A DNA stretch of 32,404 bases from Alkalicoccus sp. (GTDB taxonomy: Bacteria; Bacillota; Bacilli; Bacillales; Salisediminibacteriaceae): assembly GCA_007692495.1 (NCBI GenBank), contig REBZ01000065.1:1-32404 (forward strand), written 5' to 3'. Below the pieces are notes generated by a model. That model ran no database searches. It was not told the origin of the DNA and worked only from the letters and a program-made list of their open reading frames with translations. The position numbers and the translations under genes were made by a program. Positions 15,974 through 23,973 of this stretch are shown here, in pieces (positions within the stretch are counted from its first letter, which is position 1; each line of letters begins with the position of its first letter).

Positions 15974-16420
15974 ATGCAGCTGACCGTTTATCTGGCAGGC
16001 CAGATCCATGATGACTGGCGCCAAAAATTGAAAGAAAAAGCTTCAGAGAAAGACCTTCCGGTAACTTTTGTCGGACCGATGGAAAATCACGACCGGTCCG
16101 ATAATATCGGAGAGGAAGTTCTGGGAAAACAGCCGGATAATATTATCCGGGATGAAGCAGCCTCCCAGATGAATAATCTGAGAACCCGTGTTTTGATGAA
16201 CAAATCTGATATAGTCATTGCCCTTTTCGGAGAAAAATACAAGCAGTGGAACAGTGCTATGGATGCCGGTGCAGCCCTTGCGACAGACAAACCGCTGATT
16301 CTCGTGCGCCCTGCCTCACTCCATCATCCATTAAAGGAAATTTCGGAAAAAGCCCAGGTCACGGTGGAAACTGCTGACCAGGCTCTCGAAGCTCTTGCTT
16401 ATATTTTTGCCGAAAAATAA
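15974..16420 (+). CDS. ytoQ: YtoQ family protein (nucleoside deoxyribosyltransferase-like fold)
   Basis: The 148-residue protein belongs to the YtoQ family, assigned by domain databases to the nucleoside 2-deoxyribosyltransferase-like clan. Its true substrate is unknown. The N-terminal LTVYLAGQIHDDWRQ, then VGPMENHDRSDNIGEEVLG, and the DIVIALFGEKYKQWNSAMDAGAALA stretch (about 78-102), where a glutamate or aspartate usually sits in this fold, are typical. AAGGAGAG precedes ATG 15974 closely. It is monocistronic, with a promoter at 15915-15944 and a terminator at 16476-16510 shared with the convergent ytoP gene. Confidence 0.9.
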   Translation: MQLTVYLAGQIHDDWRQKLKEKASEKDLPVTFVGPMENHDRSDNIGEEVLGKQPDNIIRDEAASQMNNLRTRVLMNKSDIVIALFGEKYKQWNSAMDAGAALATDKPLILVRPASLHHPLKEISEKAQVTVETADQALEALAYIFAEK

Positions 16421-16475
16421 ACAATGTATATAAGCAGGTTTTAACGAATCCGCTGAAATTATTATAATCGTTTAC

Positions 16476-16510
16476 AAAAAGCTGTCTCAGCATCCGTCTG
16501 AGACGGCTTT
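16476..16510. terminator. Bidirectional terminator between ytoQ and ytoP
   Basis: AAAGCTGTCTCAG (16478-16490) pairs with CTGAGACGGCTTT (16498-16510), with one wobble and a 7-nt loop. The minus-strand side has a TTTTT run and serves ytoP. The plus side is poorer in Ts. Confidence 0.85.
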
Positions 16511-16567
16511 CGTATTTGCCCTGTTGTCAGTGCTTTAAAAGAGGGTGCTTATAGAAATTTAATTCGT

Positions 16568-17641
16568 TCAGACATTATTACGAATCGTTTCCAGCGTCGT
16601 TTTGTCTGTATTCCTTACAAGAGTAACAATTAATTCTTTCGCTGCTGCGTAATCATCAACATGCATAATGGAAGCAGCTGTATGAATATAACGTGAGCAT
16701 ACACCGATAACTGCCGATGGAACACCATTATTTGAAATGTGCACCCTTCCGGCATCCGTCCCCCCCTGGGAAATAAAATACTGGTATGGAATCTTGTTTG
16801 TTTCTGCTGTATCAAGTACAAACTCTCTCATTCCCCGGTGTGTTATCATCGTACGGTCAAAAATCCGTAGAAGTGCACCTTTGCCGAGATGACCGAAAGC
16901 ATCTTTTTCACCGGAAGCATCGTTTGCGGGACTGGCATCCAGCGCATAAAAGATGTCCGGCTGAATCATATTGGCTGCAGCCTGGGCCCCCCGCAGTCCC
17001 ACTTCTTCCTGAACGGTCGCACCGGAGTACAGGGTGTTCGACAGCTGCTCATCTTTCAGCTCTTTTAGCAGCTCAATGGACAAACCAACTCCATACCGGT
17101 TGTCCCAGGCTTTTGCCAGCAGTTTCTTTTCATTGGCCATCGTTTCCATCGGGCATACCGGTACAATCTGCTGACCCGGCTTAATTCCTATTCTTTCTGC
17201 ATCTTCCTTATCGTCTGCTCCAATATCGATATACATGTTTTTAATATCCATCGGCTTTTTTCGCTTTGCTTCGTCCAGGAGATGGGGCGGAATGGAACCC
17301 ACTACTCCTGTCACGGGCCCGTCTTCGGTAATAATATGGAGACGCTGGGCCAGAAGCACCTGACTCCACCATCCACCGAGTGTCTGAAAACGGATAAGCC
17401 CTTTTTCGTTTATCGACGTAACCATAAATCCAACTTCATCCATATGGCCGGCCACCATGACCCTTGGGCTGTCGTCCGGTCCTTTTTTCAATCCGAAAAC
17501 ACCACCGAGGCGGTCCTGTACGATTTCATCACTGTATTTCTGAAGCTCGTTTTTCACATAATGCCGGACTTCATGCTCAAATCCGGGGGCTCCCGGAAGC
17601 TGAGTTAAGGTTTCAAACATTTTGTAAGTTTCCTGATTCAT
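16568..17641 (-). CDS. ytoP: M42-family glutamyl aminopeptidase/endoglucanase-like protein
   Basis: M42 enzymes are dinuclear metal aminopeptidases, often annotated as glucanases, that form large TET-like complexes degrading peptides in the cytosol. The 357-residue product has the full metal set: GHMDEVGFM (His66, Asp68), AWDNRYGVG (bridging Asp), [12 protein letters not shown] (catalytic Glu pair, near 213), LDASPANDA (Asp) and [18 protein letters not shown] (His near 315). A frame continues 49 codons upstream, but that part does not resemble the family, and GAGGG 7 nt before ATG 17641 marks the real start. It is convergent with ytoQ. B. subtilis YtoP is the expected orthologue by synteny. 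Confidence 0.93.
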   Translation of the reverse strand: MNQETYKMFETLTQLPGAPGFEHEVRHYVKNELQKYSDEIVQDRLGGVFGLKKGPDDSPRVMVAGHMDEVGFMVTSINEKGLIRFQTLGGWWSQVLLAQRLHIITEDGPVTGVVGSIPPHLLDEAKRKKPMDIKNMYIDIGADDKEDAERIGIKPGQQIVPVCPMETMANEKKLLAKAWDNRYGVGLSIELLKELKDEQLSNTLYSGATVQEEVGLRGAQAAANMIQPDIFYALDASPANDASGEKDAFGHLGKGALLRIFDRTMITHRGMREFVLDTAETNKIPYQYFISQGGTDAGRVHISNNGVPSAVIGVCSRYIHTAASIMHVDDYAAAKELIVTLVRNTDKTTLETIRNNV

Positions 17642-17793
17642 GTGTTCGCCCTCCTGTATATATGTATATACGCTTATTTTACCGGAGAATTTACACCGTT
17701 TCCAGTTTTTTCGAAAATCGAAAGATATCTGAAAAGGAATTTTGAATAAGTCTTTTACAAACAGTACACTGAGAAGCCTGTAAAACAAGAAAG

Positions 17794-17866
17794 GAGCAGG
17801 GGTGGATTAACGGCCCGGCAGACCAGGGTTTGCATATCAAGCTTTGGAACACGCAGTGCCACGATC
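17794..17866 (+). repeat. Intergenic repeat segment shared with 18503-18560
   Basis: GGAGCAGGGGTGGATTAACG and the following CAGACCAGGG (to 17828) match GGAGACACCGGTGGATGGAG and CAGACCACGG at 18503-18537 with one gap. Weaker similarity continues to a shared CCACG. It fills the gap between ytoP and ytzB and appears non-coding. Confidence 0.4.
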
Positions 17867-17910
17867 CCACCTTACGCAGTGATTCCATTTTGAAAACCCT
17901 CTCACAATCA

Positions 17911-17939
17911 TTGGCATTTTCAGATGCTTTCAGTATACT
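17911..17939 (+). promoter_or_regulatory. Sigma-A promoter of ytzB
   Basis: TTGGCA (17911-17916), a 17-bp spacer and TATACT (17934-17939) lie 38 bp before the ytzB ATG. Both boxes match consensus in five of six positions. Confidence 0.75.
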
Positions 17940-17977
17940 AGGAGAAAGACATGTAAATTAAGAAGGAGTGTTGTTCT

Positions 17978-18298
17978 ATGAGCTGGAAAGGTTTTGCTGC
18001 AGGAATCGGGGCAGGAGTAGCTGCAACGGTACTGGCTAAAAATGCACTGGATCAGAAGGAAACGCTGCTTTCTCCCGAGAAAGCTTTAAAACTTGTTAAG
18101 AAAAAGGCCGCCGATCTCGGCGCTGTAGAAGGGTCATGGGTGCACATGATGACAGAGCAGTATGAGCATGGAAACCTGATCTACGATGTTTATAAAGGCG
18201 GCATCACTGTTTCCGAACCGGAAGGGACAGTTAATGCTTATGAATTTTACGTCGATGCCCCTACCGGAACAATTATCGAACTCGTAAAACAGGACTGA
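17978..18298 (+). CDS. ytzB: YtzB-like PepSY-domain protein
   Basis: The 106-residue protein begins with a glycine/alanine-rich hydrophobic segment (about 5-22, FAAGIGAGVAATVLAKNA) that may be a membrane anchor. It continues with a PepSY-type domain: LSPEKALKLVKKKAADLG (31-48), EGSWVHMMTEQYEHGNLIYDV, and the closing EFYVDAPTGTIIELVK. PepSY domains are thought to inhibit or modulate proteases, but no role is established for this one. AAGGAG lies 9 nt before ATG 17978. It is monocistronic, with promoter 17911-17939 and terminator 18301-18339. B. subtilis YtzB next to ytoP is the expected counterpart. Confidence 0.85.
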   Translation: MSWKGFAAGIGAGVAATVLAKNALDQKETLLSPEKALKLVKKKAADLGAVEGSWVHMMTEQYEHGNLIYDVYKGGITVSEPEGTVNAYEFYVDAPTGTIIELVKQD

Positions 18299-18300
18299 CT

Positions 18301-18339
18301 AAAAAACCGGCAGCGCTTATACGGCGCTGCCGGTTTTTT
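18301..18339 (+). terminator. Rho-independent terminator of ytzB
   Basis: AAAAAACCGGCAGCGC (18301-18316) pairs perfectly over 16 bp with GCGCTGCCGGTTTTTT (18324-18339) around a TTATACG loop, starting 2 bp after the ytzB stop. The A- and T-ends allow function in both directions. Confidence 0.96.
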
Positions 18340-18600
18340 CAGGCTGTTGGTAAAATGTTTTTTATGTATACTTGGGCCTTACGAGCCACTTTCCGGGCGG
18401 TCCGGCTTCAGCAGAGAAATAGGAAGAAGTTTTCTACCATGATAAATCTCCTTATTGAAGCCGTTTTCTTTGATAAAGAGTTGGCTTTCCCTCCGTAACG
18501 GCGGAGACACCGGTGGATGGAGCGCCGTCAGACCACGGCGCAGGCCAAACAGCTGAAGACCAGCCCCACGGCCGGGTAAGAGAAGGAGCTTATAAACTGA
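18338..18600. repeat. Degenerate intergenic fold-back repeat, copy 3
   Basis: The left part (TTCAGGCTGTTGGTAAA from 18338, then CACTTTCCGGGCGGTCCGG near 18387) matches copy 1 at 289-383. The inner end GGCTTCAGC (18404-18412) is inverted relative to AGCTGAAGACC near 18552, whose flank GCCCCACGGCCGGGTAAG resembles the complement of the left arm, so the segment can fold back. The part at 18503-18560 is shared with 17794-17866. It lies between two copies of the ytzB-type terminator and has no convincing coding frame. Confidence 0.45.
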
Positions 18601-18642
18601 CTGGAATAACTATTCTGCACCGATCATTTAATCAACAAGCTG

Positions 18643-18680
18643 AAAACCAGCAGCACTTATACGGTGCTGCCGGTTTTTTT
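18643..18680 (+). terminator. Second, diverged copy of the ytzB terminator
   Basis: AAAACCAGCAGCAC (18643-18656), the same TTATACG loop, and GTGCTGCCGGTTTTTTT repeat the terminator at 18301-18339 with a few transitions and one stem mismatch. No recognisable gene precedes it, so it looks like the remnant of a duplication. Confidence 0.8.
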
Positions 18681-18681
18681 A

Positions 18682-18885
18682 GTTTTTAGCTCTGTTGAAG
18701 CCTCGTGTAGGTATATGCAGAAAACTTCGTTTCAACTCTGCCGTGAAGGAGACGTACTTCTGTTTTTTTATGAGTCCTGTTTCTCCTTCCGTAAAACCGG
18801 TGACACGGTGATTTTTCGAGACGCCTGCGGAAAAAGAAAGAGCCGCAGGTACTCCAAAAACAACCGGAGCTTTAACAGAGCCTAG
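18682..18885. repeat. MITE-like element with terminal inverted repeats, copy 4
   Basis: The ends are GCTCTGTTGAAGC (18689-18701) and GCTTTAACAGAGC (18869-18881), inverted repeats matching 12 of 13 bases. T-rich stretches lie just outside. Inside, GAAGGAGA near 18743 pairs with TCTCCTTC near 18781, and the right arm GAGCCGCAGGTACTCC (from 18839) recurs at 29794 and in diverged form near 3825. No transposase is encoded. Short frames crossing it in both directions are not credible genes. The remaining gap 18886-19007 holds only a small dyad (AAGCTGTT 18955-18962 with AACAGCTT 18975-18982). Confidence 0.55.
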
Positions 18886-19007
18886 TTTTTGATTAAGGTC
18901 TTTTGTGGGAATAATTATTCTACTGTTTATATACATCTTTCCTGCGTTGTGCAGAAGCTGTTCACCGTATATTAAACAGCTTTACCAATAACGATAATAC
19001 TGTTTTA

Positions 19008-19877
19008 TTACGAGCTGCCTTCCGCCTCTTTACGCTGAAGACTTTCAACAATCTCCTTCCCTTTTTCATCCCACCTGAGCATCCGGTACTTGTAATCGTG
19101 ATAGAACATAAACCAGGCACCGTTTTCAATTGCCGGAAGAGTATATTCCTGCTTTTTTCCAATGGAGTCGAGCGGATAATCATCGTACGCCAGTACCCAT
19201 AGTACATTTTGGTGAGCGTGTGTCGGCATAATGTCTGCCATGTGCCATATTTCCCGCTCCCCACGGGAGATATTCAGAATGCAGTGACCTGCGCTGTGTC
19301 CGCCTGTATGGATAAGACGTATTCCCGGCACTACTTCTTTCTCTTTTTTAAAGGTTCTTACCTGATGCTCAATCGCATCCCAGTTTTCCTTGAAATATGT
19401 ATTCCTGGAACGGACATTCGGATTTTTCATTTCCTCCCACTCGATATCATTCACCCAGATCACCGCATTCGGATACATAGGTTTCCTGCCTTCTTCTGTT
19501 TCTTTCGTCAACCCCATCGAATGATCAAAATGCATATGCGTCATCAGCACGTCACTAATATCTTCCGGGGTCAGACCGAGTTCGCTGAGGTTTTCCTCAA
19601 CAGCAGATTCTTCCGTGACTCCGTAGTTTTTCATTGCTTTTTCTGAAAGCCGCCCCCGGCCGATCCCGCCTTCCATAATCATATTTCTTCCTTCTGCCTG
19701 TATCAGAACCGGATCACACCGGAGTTCAATCTGATTTTTTTCATTAACCGGGTATTTTCTGGACCAGAGAGGCTTTGGTACAACACCGAACATTGCCCCT
19801 CCGTCCATATTCGTATCCCCGCCGTTGAGCCATGTTAACGTCGTATCTCCGCTTACGTGAAACTGTTCAAGCGTCAT
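19008..19877 (-). CDS. ytnP: YtnP-family metallo-beta-lactamase-fold hydrolase
   Basis: This is a soluble metallo-beta-lactamase-fold hydrolase, 289 residues long. The metal-binding motif THMHFDHSMGL (113-123) gives two histidines plus Asp118 and His119. Further ligands are in HTGGHSAGH (about 191-199), HMADIMPTHAH (about 213-223) and FYHDYKYR (about 254-261). The pattern matches YtnP, described in Bacillus as a lactonase that can quench acyl-homoserine-lactone-type signals. The true physiological substrate here is unknown. AAGGTGG lies about 6 nt before ATG 19877. It follows trmB by 22 bp on the same strand, so the two are likely co-transcribed. Confidence 0.88.
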   Translation of the reverse strand: MTLEQFHVSGDTTLTWLNGGDTNMDGGAMFGVVPKPLWSRKYPVNEKNQIELRCDPVLIQAEGRNMIMEGGIGRGRLSEKAMKNYGVTEESAVEENLSELGLTPEDISDVLMTHMHFDHSMGLTKETEEGRKPMYPNAVIWVNDIEWEEMKNPNVRSRNTYFKENWDAIEHQVRTFKKEKEVVPGIRLIHTGGHSAGHCILNISRGEREIWHMADIMPTHAHQNVLWVLAYDDYPLDSIGKKQEYTLPAIENGAWFMFYHDYKYRMLRWDEKGKEIVESLQRKEAEGSS

Positions 19878-19899
19878 AATAACCCCACCTTATCTGATT

Positions 19900-20538
19900 T
19901 TAGTGAAGCCGAGCCTCCAGCCTGTAAATGCGCATCCCTTTTTCTGAAAACTTTTGTTCATATTCTGTCATAATATTGTCTTCCATTCCGCTCCGATGAA
20001 GATCAAGGCTGACATTCTGCAGATTCATTCCATAATTCGCTATAGATTCCAATGAATATTCAAACAGCCCCTGATTGTCTGTCTTAAAATGGATCTCGGC
20101 TTCTCTTTTTAGTACTTCTTCATACTTTTTCAAAAATCCTGCATTTGTAAGGCGCCGTTTAGCATGTCTTTTTTTCGGCCACGGATCGGTAAAATTAATA
20201 AAAAGCCGGTCGATTTCTTCTCCGCCGAAGAATTCAGTCAAATCCTCCACATTCTGCTGCAGCAGGATGAGGTTGGACTTTGGTTTTTGGACAGCTTGTT
20301 CTACTCCTTTAACAATTACGCTTTCGTACAATTCGATTCCTATAACATTGATTTCCGGGTTCTTCTCTGCAAGTTCGTTTACGAATTTCCCTTTACCTGA
20401 ACCAGCTTCCACGTAAATTGGATGATCGTTGCCGAATCTTTCTTTCCATTTATTTTTCCATGCTTTCGGATCTTTTTCGACAATGTGGCTGTTGCTTTCT
20501 ATATATTCCTTTGCCCAGGGCTTATTACGCAGACGCAT
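19900..20538 (-). CDS. trmB: tRNA (guanine-N7-)-methyltransferase
   Basis: TrmB methylates N7 of guanosine 46 in the variable loop of many tRNAs, using S-adenosylmethionine. The 212-residue product has the SAM-binding loop VEAGSGKGKFV (43-53), the acidic IGIEL (67-71), the NVEDL/FINFTDPWPKKRHAKRR core (113-129, with the catalytic Asp-Pro-Trp-Pro) and the FKTDN element near 160. GGAGG lies 9 nt before ATG 20538. Length and motifs are those of the Bacillus enzyme. It lies behind ytmP but a terminator (20617-20650) separates them, so it may have its own weak promoter. Confidence 0.96.
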   Translation of the reverse strand: MRLRNKPWAKEYIESNSHIVEKDPKAWKNKWKERFGNDHPIYVEAGSGKGKFVNELAEKNPEINVIGIELYESVIVKGVEQAVQKPKSNLILLQQNVEDLTEFFGGEEIDRLFINFTDPWPKKRHAKRRLTNAGFLKKYEEVLKREAEIHFKTDNQGLFEYSLESIANYGMNLQNVSLDLHRSGMEDNIMTEYEQKFSEKGMRIYRLEARLH

Positions 20539-20616
20539 ATTTGATTACCTCCATTAAGCTCATATTTTCCTGACCGTCATAACTGACCTGTTCATACTTT
20601 TTCCTGCTCGACACAC

Positions 20617-20650
20617 AAATAAAAGGACGCCCGGAGAGGTACGCCCCTTT
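20617..20650 (-). terminator. Probable terminator of ytmP
   Basis: On the minus strand AAAGGGGCG pairs imperfectly with CGTCCTTT around a GC-rich loop and is followed by TTTTATTTG. It starts 15 bp after the ytmP stop. Confidence 0.65.
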
Positions 20651-20664
20651 CATTTATAGACCAT

Positions 20665-21453
20665 TCAGTCGTTCCTCACTTCCTCAAGCCGCCTGTACCA
20701 CGCGGAGACTTCTTCCTTTTCGTCCCTCAGCGCATGCCACAGGACGTTCTCGACACACTGGGCCGTACGGTACCACCACATTCTGAAAAGCAGGGTGCTG
20801 TCCGGATTTTCTCCATAGGCTGCCAGCCATGTCTCCCAGTCCTCTTTCGGCACATATTCATAAAGCAGCGGGGCTAAATCGAGCGCAGGATCTGCCACCT
20901 GCGCTCCGTCCCAGTCAATCAGGAATAAGTTTTTGTTTTCATCTTCAATCCAGTTGTTGTGATGCACATCAGTATGGCATACAACGTATTCTCCTTCCGG
21001 TAACAGCGGATACCTGCTGCTTAGTTCTTCGAGAGCCTGCGCGATAAGCTTATCTGCTTCCCGGATTCCGGCGGCTCTTTCGGAGAGTCCTTCGTATATC
21101 TTCCCCGGATCGAGCGGTTTATTTCCCATACGCATGAACATATCGAGAAGTTCTTCCGACCGGTGAATTTTAGCAAGGAGTCCCGCGACTTGTCTGCAGT
21201 TCATTTCTCCGCTTTTCAGCTCTCGGCCGTTGACCCACTGCTGGGCTGTAATCACATCACCGTTTTCCAGCCGCTTCGTCCAGAGGAGCTTCGGAACAAT
21301 TCCTTCAGCAGATAAAACAGCTAAAAACGGTGAAGAATTACGTTTAATAAATATTTTTTGTTGTCCTTGTTCGGCAATATACGCTTCCCCGGTTGCTCCG
21401 CCGGCGGGACGCAGATGCCATCCTTCACCCATGAAATGTTCCAATCGTTTCAC
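20665..21453 (-). CDS. ytmP: YtmP-like phosphotransferase (choline kinase/APH fold)
   Basis: The product has the aminoglycoside phosphotransferase/choline kinase fold. The catalytic loop is VVCHTDVHHNNWI (157-169, Asp162 as base) and the metal-binding loop is LIDWDGAQVADPALDLA (178-194). An N-terminal ATP-binding part with IFIKRNSSPFLAVLSAE (35-51) carries the likely ATP-contacting lysine. The substrate is unknown; in B. subtilis ytmP also sits between trmB and the pullulanase gene amyX. The start is GTG at 21453, where the upstream site (GAGAGATAAGG) is weak. A later ATG at 21432 has no ribosome site at all. It is 85 bp behind the pullulanase gene, same strand. Confidence 0.87.
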   Translation of the reverse strand: MKRLEHFMGEGWHLRPAGGATGEAYIAEQGQQKIFIKRNSSPFLAVLSAEGIVPKLLWTKRLENGDVITAQQWVNGRELKSGEMNCRQVAGLLAKIHRSEELLDMFMRMGNKPLDPGKIYEGLSERAAGIREADKLIAQALEELSSRYPLLPEGEYVVCHTDVHHNNWIEDENKNLFLIDWDGAQVADPALDLAPLLYEYVPKEDWETWLAAYGENPDSTLLFRMWWYRTAQCVENVLWHALRDEKEEVSAWYRRLEEVRND

Positions 21454-21538
21454 CCTTATCTCTCGTTCATTACTTTTTTACCACTCGACCGCAGAAAAAG
21501 CCTTATATCATTGTAAATAAGTTTTTCTTTTTGTTCAA

Positions 21539-23620
21539 CTACCGCCGCTGTTTTTTTACCATTAAAAATTCGTATGGTTCCAGTGTCATAAACTCCCCTA
21601 TGGTACTTTCCCCGGTCTCCTTCACACTGGAAGCAAGATGATGCCACTCCCCTGGAGACGGCAGCTGTATTTCGAAGATTCGTTTCGTCGGGTTTAAATA
21701 TATAACGATGTCGCCTGCTGCTTCAAGTAAGGTAAAGCCAAAAACAGGGGCCGGGGTGCTCAAAATATGAAGACGGTCACGCACATTTTTGGCAGAACGC
21801 AGTCGAAAAACTTCGTAGCGGCGTCTGACAGCAATAATTTCCTTTATAAAAGCTGTATCGCTGTCATACTTTCCACGCTCTTCCCAGTCAAGCTGATTGA
21901 TTCTGTCACTGGATATATAACTATTACCTTCCCCAAGCTTTGTTCTGAAAAACTCCTGTCCGGCGTGAATAAAAGGAACTCCCTGACTTACGAGTGTCAG
22001 TCCTAGAGCAAGACGGCACATTGCTCTTCTATCTTCTTCCGGTTCATCCGCGTTTGTATATTCCAGACGGTCCCAAAGTGTATGGTTGTCGTGGGATTCA
22101 GTGTAGTTAACTGTCTGAACGACTTCCGCGGTAAAAGGGGACACAGCTTCTTCCAGGTCAGCCGATCCTTTAACGAGCTGCGGCAGCCTTTCAATAAACC
22201 TCCCCTTCCCGTTAATATATCCATAATCCCTCAAATCGAATAAATTCCCTTTAGCCGTGTCGCGGAAAAAATCATTAAAAAATCGAAGATCAGGGAGGTC
22301 CCCGGCCTGTGTGTTCGTTGTTTTTAAATCATCTGCGAGAGCTGTCGGGAGATGCCATCCTTCTCCGAGAATAATAACCGGTACAGATTCATTTCTGCAG
22401 CGCGCTGCGATTTCTTTCATTGTGCATTTGTCCAGCGCCCCCATCAAATCAAAACGGAATCCGTCTACGTGATAATGTTCCAGCCAGTAATCGACGGTAT
22501 CGAGAATAAACTTTCGTACCATCAGTCTCTCAGAAGCTATATCGTTGCCGACTCCCGTTCCATTACTTAATGTTCCGTCCTGGTGATAACGGAAGTAATA
22601 ACCGGGCATCAGCTTTTCAAAGGAAGATTCCTGCATCACAAAAACGTGGTTAAATACAACATCTGCGATGACACCAATTTCTTCTTCATGAAAGGCATCA
22701 ATCATTTCACGGCATTCCCTGATTCGTGCAAACGGATCTTTTACGCTCGTTGCAAAGCTTCCTTCCGGCACCTGAAAATACAATGGATCGTATCCCCAGT
22801 TGTACGTTTCATCCGGCTTGAAATCGTCCACCCGTCCAAAATCGTTGATCGGCAGCAGTTCCACATGGGTGACACCAAGATCCTTAATATAGGAAAGACC
22901 TGTAGAAAAACCCTCCTTATTCACCGTGTTTCTCTCTGTCAATCCTTTATACTTTCCTTTCGCCTTGACCCCGCTGTCCGGGTGGATCGTAGCATCCCTT
23001 ATATGCAGTTCGTAAATAATGCTGTCCTGGGTATGGGCCAGGGGCGGTCTGTCCGGTCTGTCCGTGTTTTTGTCCAAACGGTAAACGACTCCTCTGACGC
23101 TGTTTGGAGTAAGAGCTTTAGCATAAGGATCAACGAGACTTTTGACCTCTCCGTGAACCATTCCTTTATAAAAATACTCCGCGCCGTGGAGATCTTCCGG
23201 AAAACTTTTTTCCCACGTCCCGTTTCTTTTGTCCTGCATAGGGTAAAGTTTATTATTTACCACTACGTTCATGCTTTCGGCAAGAGGACTCCACACGCGG
23301 AACGTCGTTTTTCCATCTTCAGCAGCAGCCCCGAGCTCTTCATCAAGAGCAGAAAACTCCTCATCAAAGGCGGGGTCATGGACTATTTTCCTTAAATAAA
23401 CGGGGAAGATATCCCCCCCGGCTTCTATGGTCATGCCTTTCTCCACCGGGAGCATGTCCGGGCTTCTGTAGTGCACATTCTTTTCATCTATCCTCTCTTC
23501 ATAAAACAGCGGGTAACTGTTTTTCTTTCCCGCTGTATAAAGGTGGAGTCTTTTTTCTTCCAAAGGCATGTCTGTTTCCACTGTTATAACATGCCGTTCG
23601 TCAAGCCAGAATTTTATCAT
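21539..23620 (-). CDS. pulA: Type I pullulanase (alpha-1,6 debranching enzyme)
   Basis: Type I pullulanases hydrolyse alpha-1,6 branch points in pullulan, limit dextrins and glycogen. No signal peptide is present, so this one is cytoplasmic, as B. subtilis AmyX is. The 693 residues contain an N-terminal carbohydrate-binding part (with TTFRVWSPLAESMNVVV near 105-121), the type I signature YNWGYDP (about 272-278), and the GH13 catalytic set: VIADVVFNHV, GFRFDLMG (Asp391), ILGEGW (Glu420) and ESHDNHT (Asp511). The ribosome site (GATGGGGT) before ATG 23620 is weak. It is divergent from glgB, with a possible extended -10 promoter at 23849-23857, and precedes ytmP as amyX does in B. subtilis. Confidence 0.95.
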   Translation of the reverse strand: MIKFWLDERHVITVETDMPLEEKRLHLYTAGKKNSYPLFYEERIDEKNVHYRSPDMLPVEKGMTIEAGGDIFPVYLRKIVHDPAFDEEFSALDEELGAAAEDGKTTFRVWSPLAESMNVVVNNKLYPMQDKRNGTWEKSFPEDLHGAEYFYKGMVHGEVKSLVDPYAKALTPNSVRGVVYRLDKNTDRPDRPPLAHTQDSIIYELHIRDATIHPDSGVKAKGKYKGLTERNTVNKEGFSTGLSYIKDLGVTHVELLPINDFGRVDDFKPDETYNWGYDPLYFQVPEGSFATSVKDPFARIRECREMIDAFHEEEIGVIADVVFNHVFVMQESSFEKLMPGYYFRYHQDGTLSNGTGVGNDIASERLMVRKFILDTVDYWLEHYHVDGFRFDLMGALDKCTMKEIAARCRNESVPVIILGEGWHLPTALADDLKTTNTQAGDLPDLRFFNDFFRDTAKGNLFDLRDYGYINGKGRFIERLPQLVKGSADLEEAVSPFTAEVVQTVNYTESHDNHTLWDRLEYTNADEPEEDRRAMCRLALGLTLVSQGVPFIHAGQEFFRTKLGEGNSYISSDRINQLDWEERGKYDSDTAFIKEIIAVRRRYEVFRLRSAKNVRDRLHILSTPAPVFGFTLLEAAGDIVIYLNPTKRIFEIQLPSPGEWHHLASSVKETGESTIGEFMTLEPYEFLMVKKQRR

Positions 23621-23973
23621 GATGTCTACCCCATCTCTGTTTGCATCTTCTTTGTGTTAAACTGCTTTGAAAAAGCAGGCGGTACGCTGTCCTGGTCCTT
23701 CTGCACAGAAGCCGGATACATCTTTGCTGTCTGATTAAGTGTTTCCTTTCTGAATACTGGAAGAAAACACCAGCGGTTTTTGATTTTAATGATCTCCGGA
23801 CATCCGAAATGTACACCTGCACTCACTATTTCTCTTAATTTTATCACAATTATAACAGGAGTTTCCGTACAATCTATCGAATACAAACACTTAACGCTTT
23901 TATGCAGGCAGAGTCCTGTTTTAACGGGCTCGGCCGGCGGGTAAAAGTAAAAATAAGAAAGGAGGTTCCGCCT
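23621..23973. other. Divergent regulatory region between pulA and glgB
   Basis: This 353-bp gap must hold the start signals of both units. The minus strand has an extended -10, TGT-TATAAT (23849-23857), which would give pulA a leader of about 220 nt containing a 7-bp hairpin (CTGCTTT 23662-23668 with AAAGCAG 23672-23678). On the plus side the only -10-like site is TACAAT (23868-23873), without a good -35 box. A weak cre-like core (AAAAGCGTTAA on the minus strand, around 23890-23903) is present but the outer bases do not fit. An open frame reaches back to 23902 but is only the upstream extension of glgB. Confidence 0.5.
23849..23857 (-). promoter_or_regulatory. Possible extended -10 promoter of pulA
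   Basis: The minus strand reads TGTTATAAT, a perfect -10 hexamer with the TGN extension, about 230 bp upstream of the pulA ATG. No -35 consensus lies at the right distance. Confidence 0.4.

Noticed and set aside
17642-17788. 49-codon N-terminal extension of ytoP
   Set aside because: The extension does not resemble the M42 family, and a strong ribosome site stands before ATG 17641.
18500-18600. Structured GC-rich segment that looked at first like a riboswitch or tRNA remnant
   Set aside because: No T-loop, anticodon stem or known aptamer core could be found, and the pieces match the dispersed repeats instead.
18664-18936. Short frames on both strands behind the second ytzB-type terminator
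   Set aside because: They run through the fold-back repeat and lack ribosome sites and protein-like composition.
22583-23395. Open frame (270 codons) on the plus strand inside pulA
   Set aside because: It is antisense to the pullulanase gene and lacks a ribosome site or any recognisable domain.
23902-23973. 24-codon N-terminal extension of glgB
   Set aside because: AAAGGAGG and the normal family N-terminus place the start at 23974; the extension contains that ribosome site.
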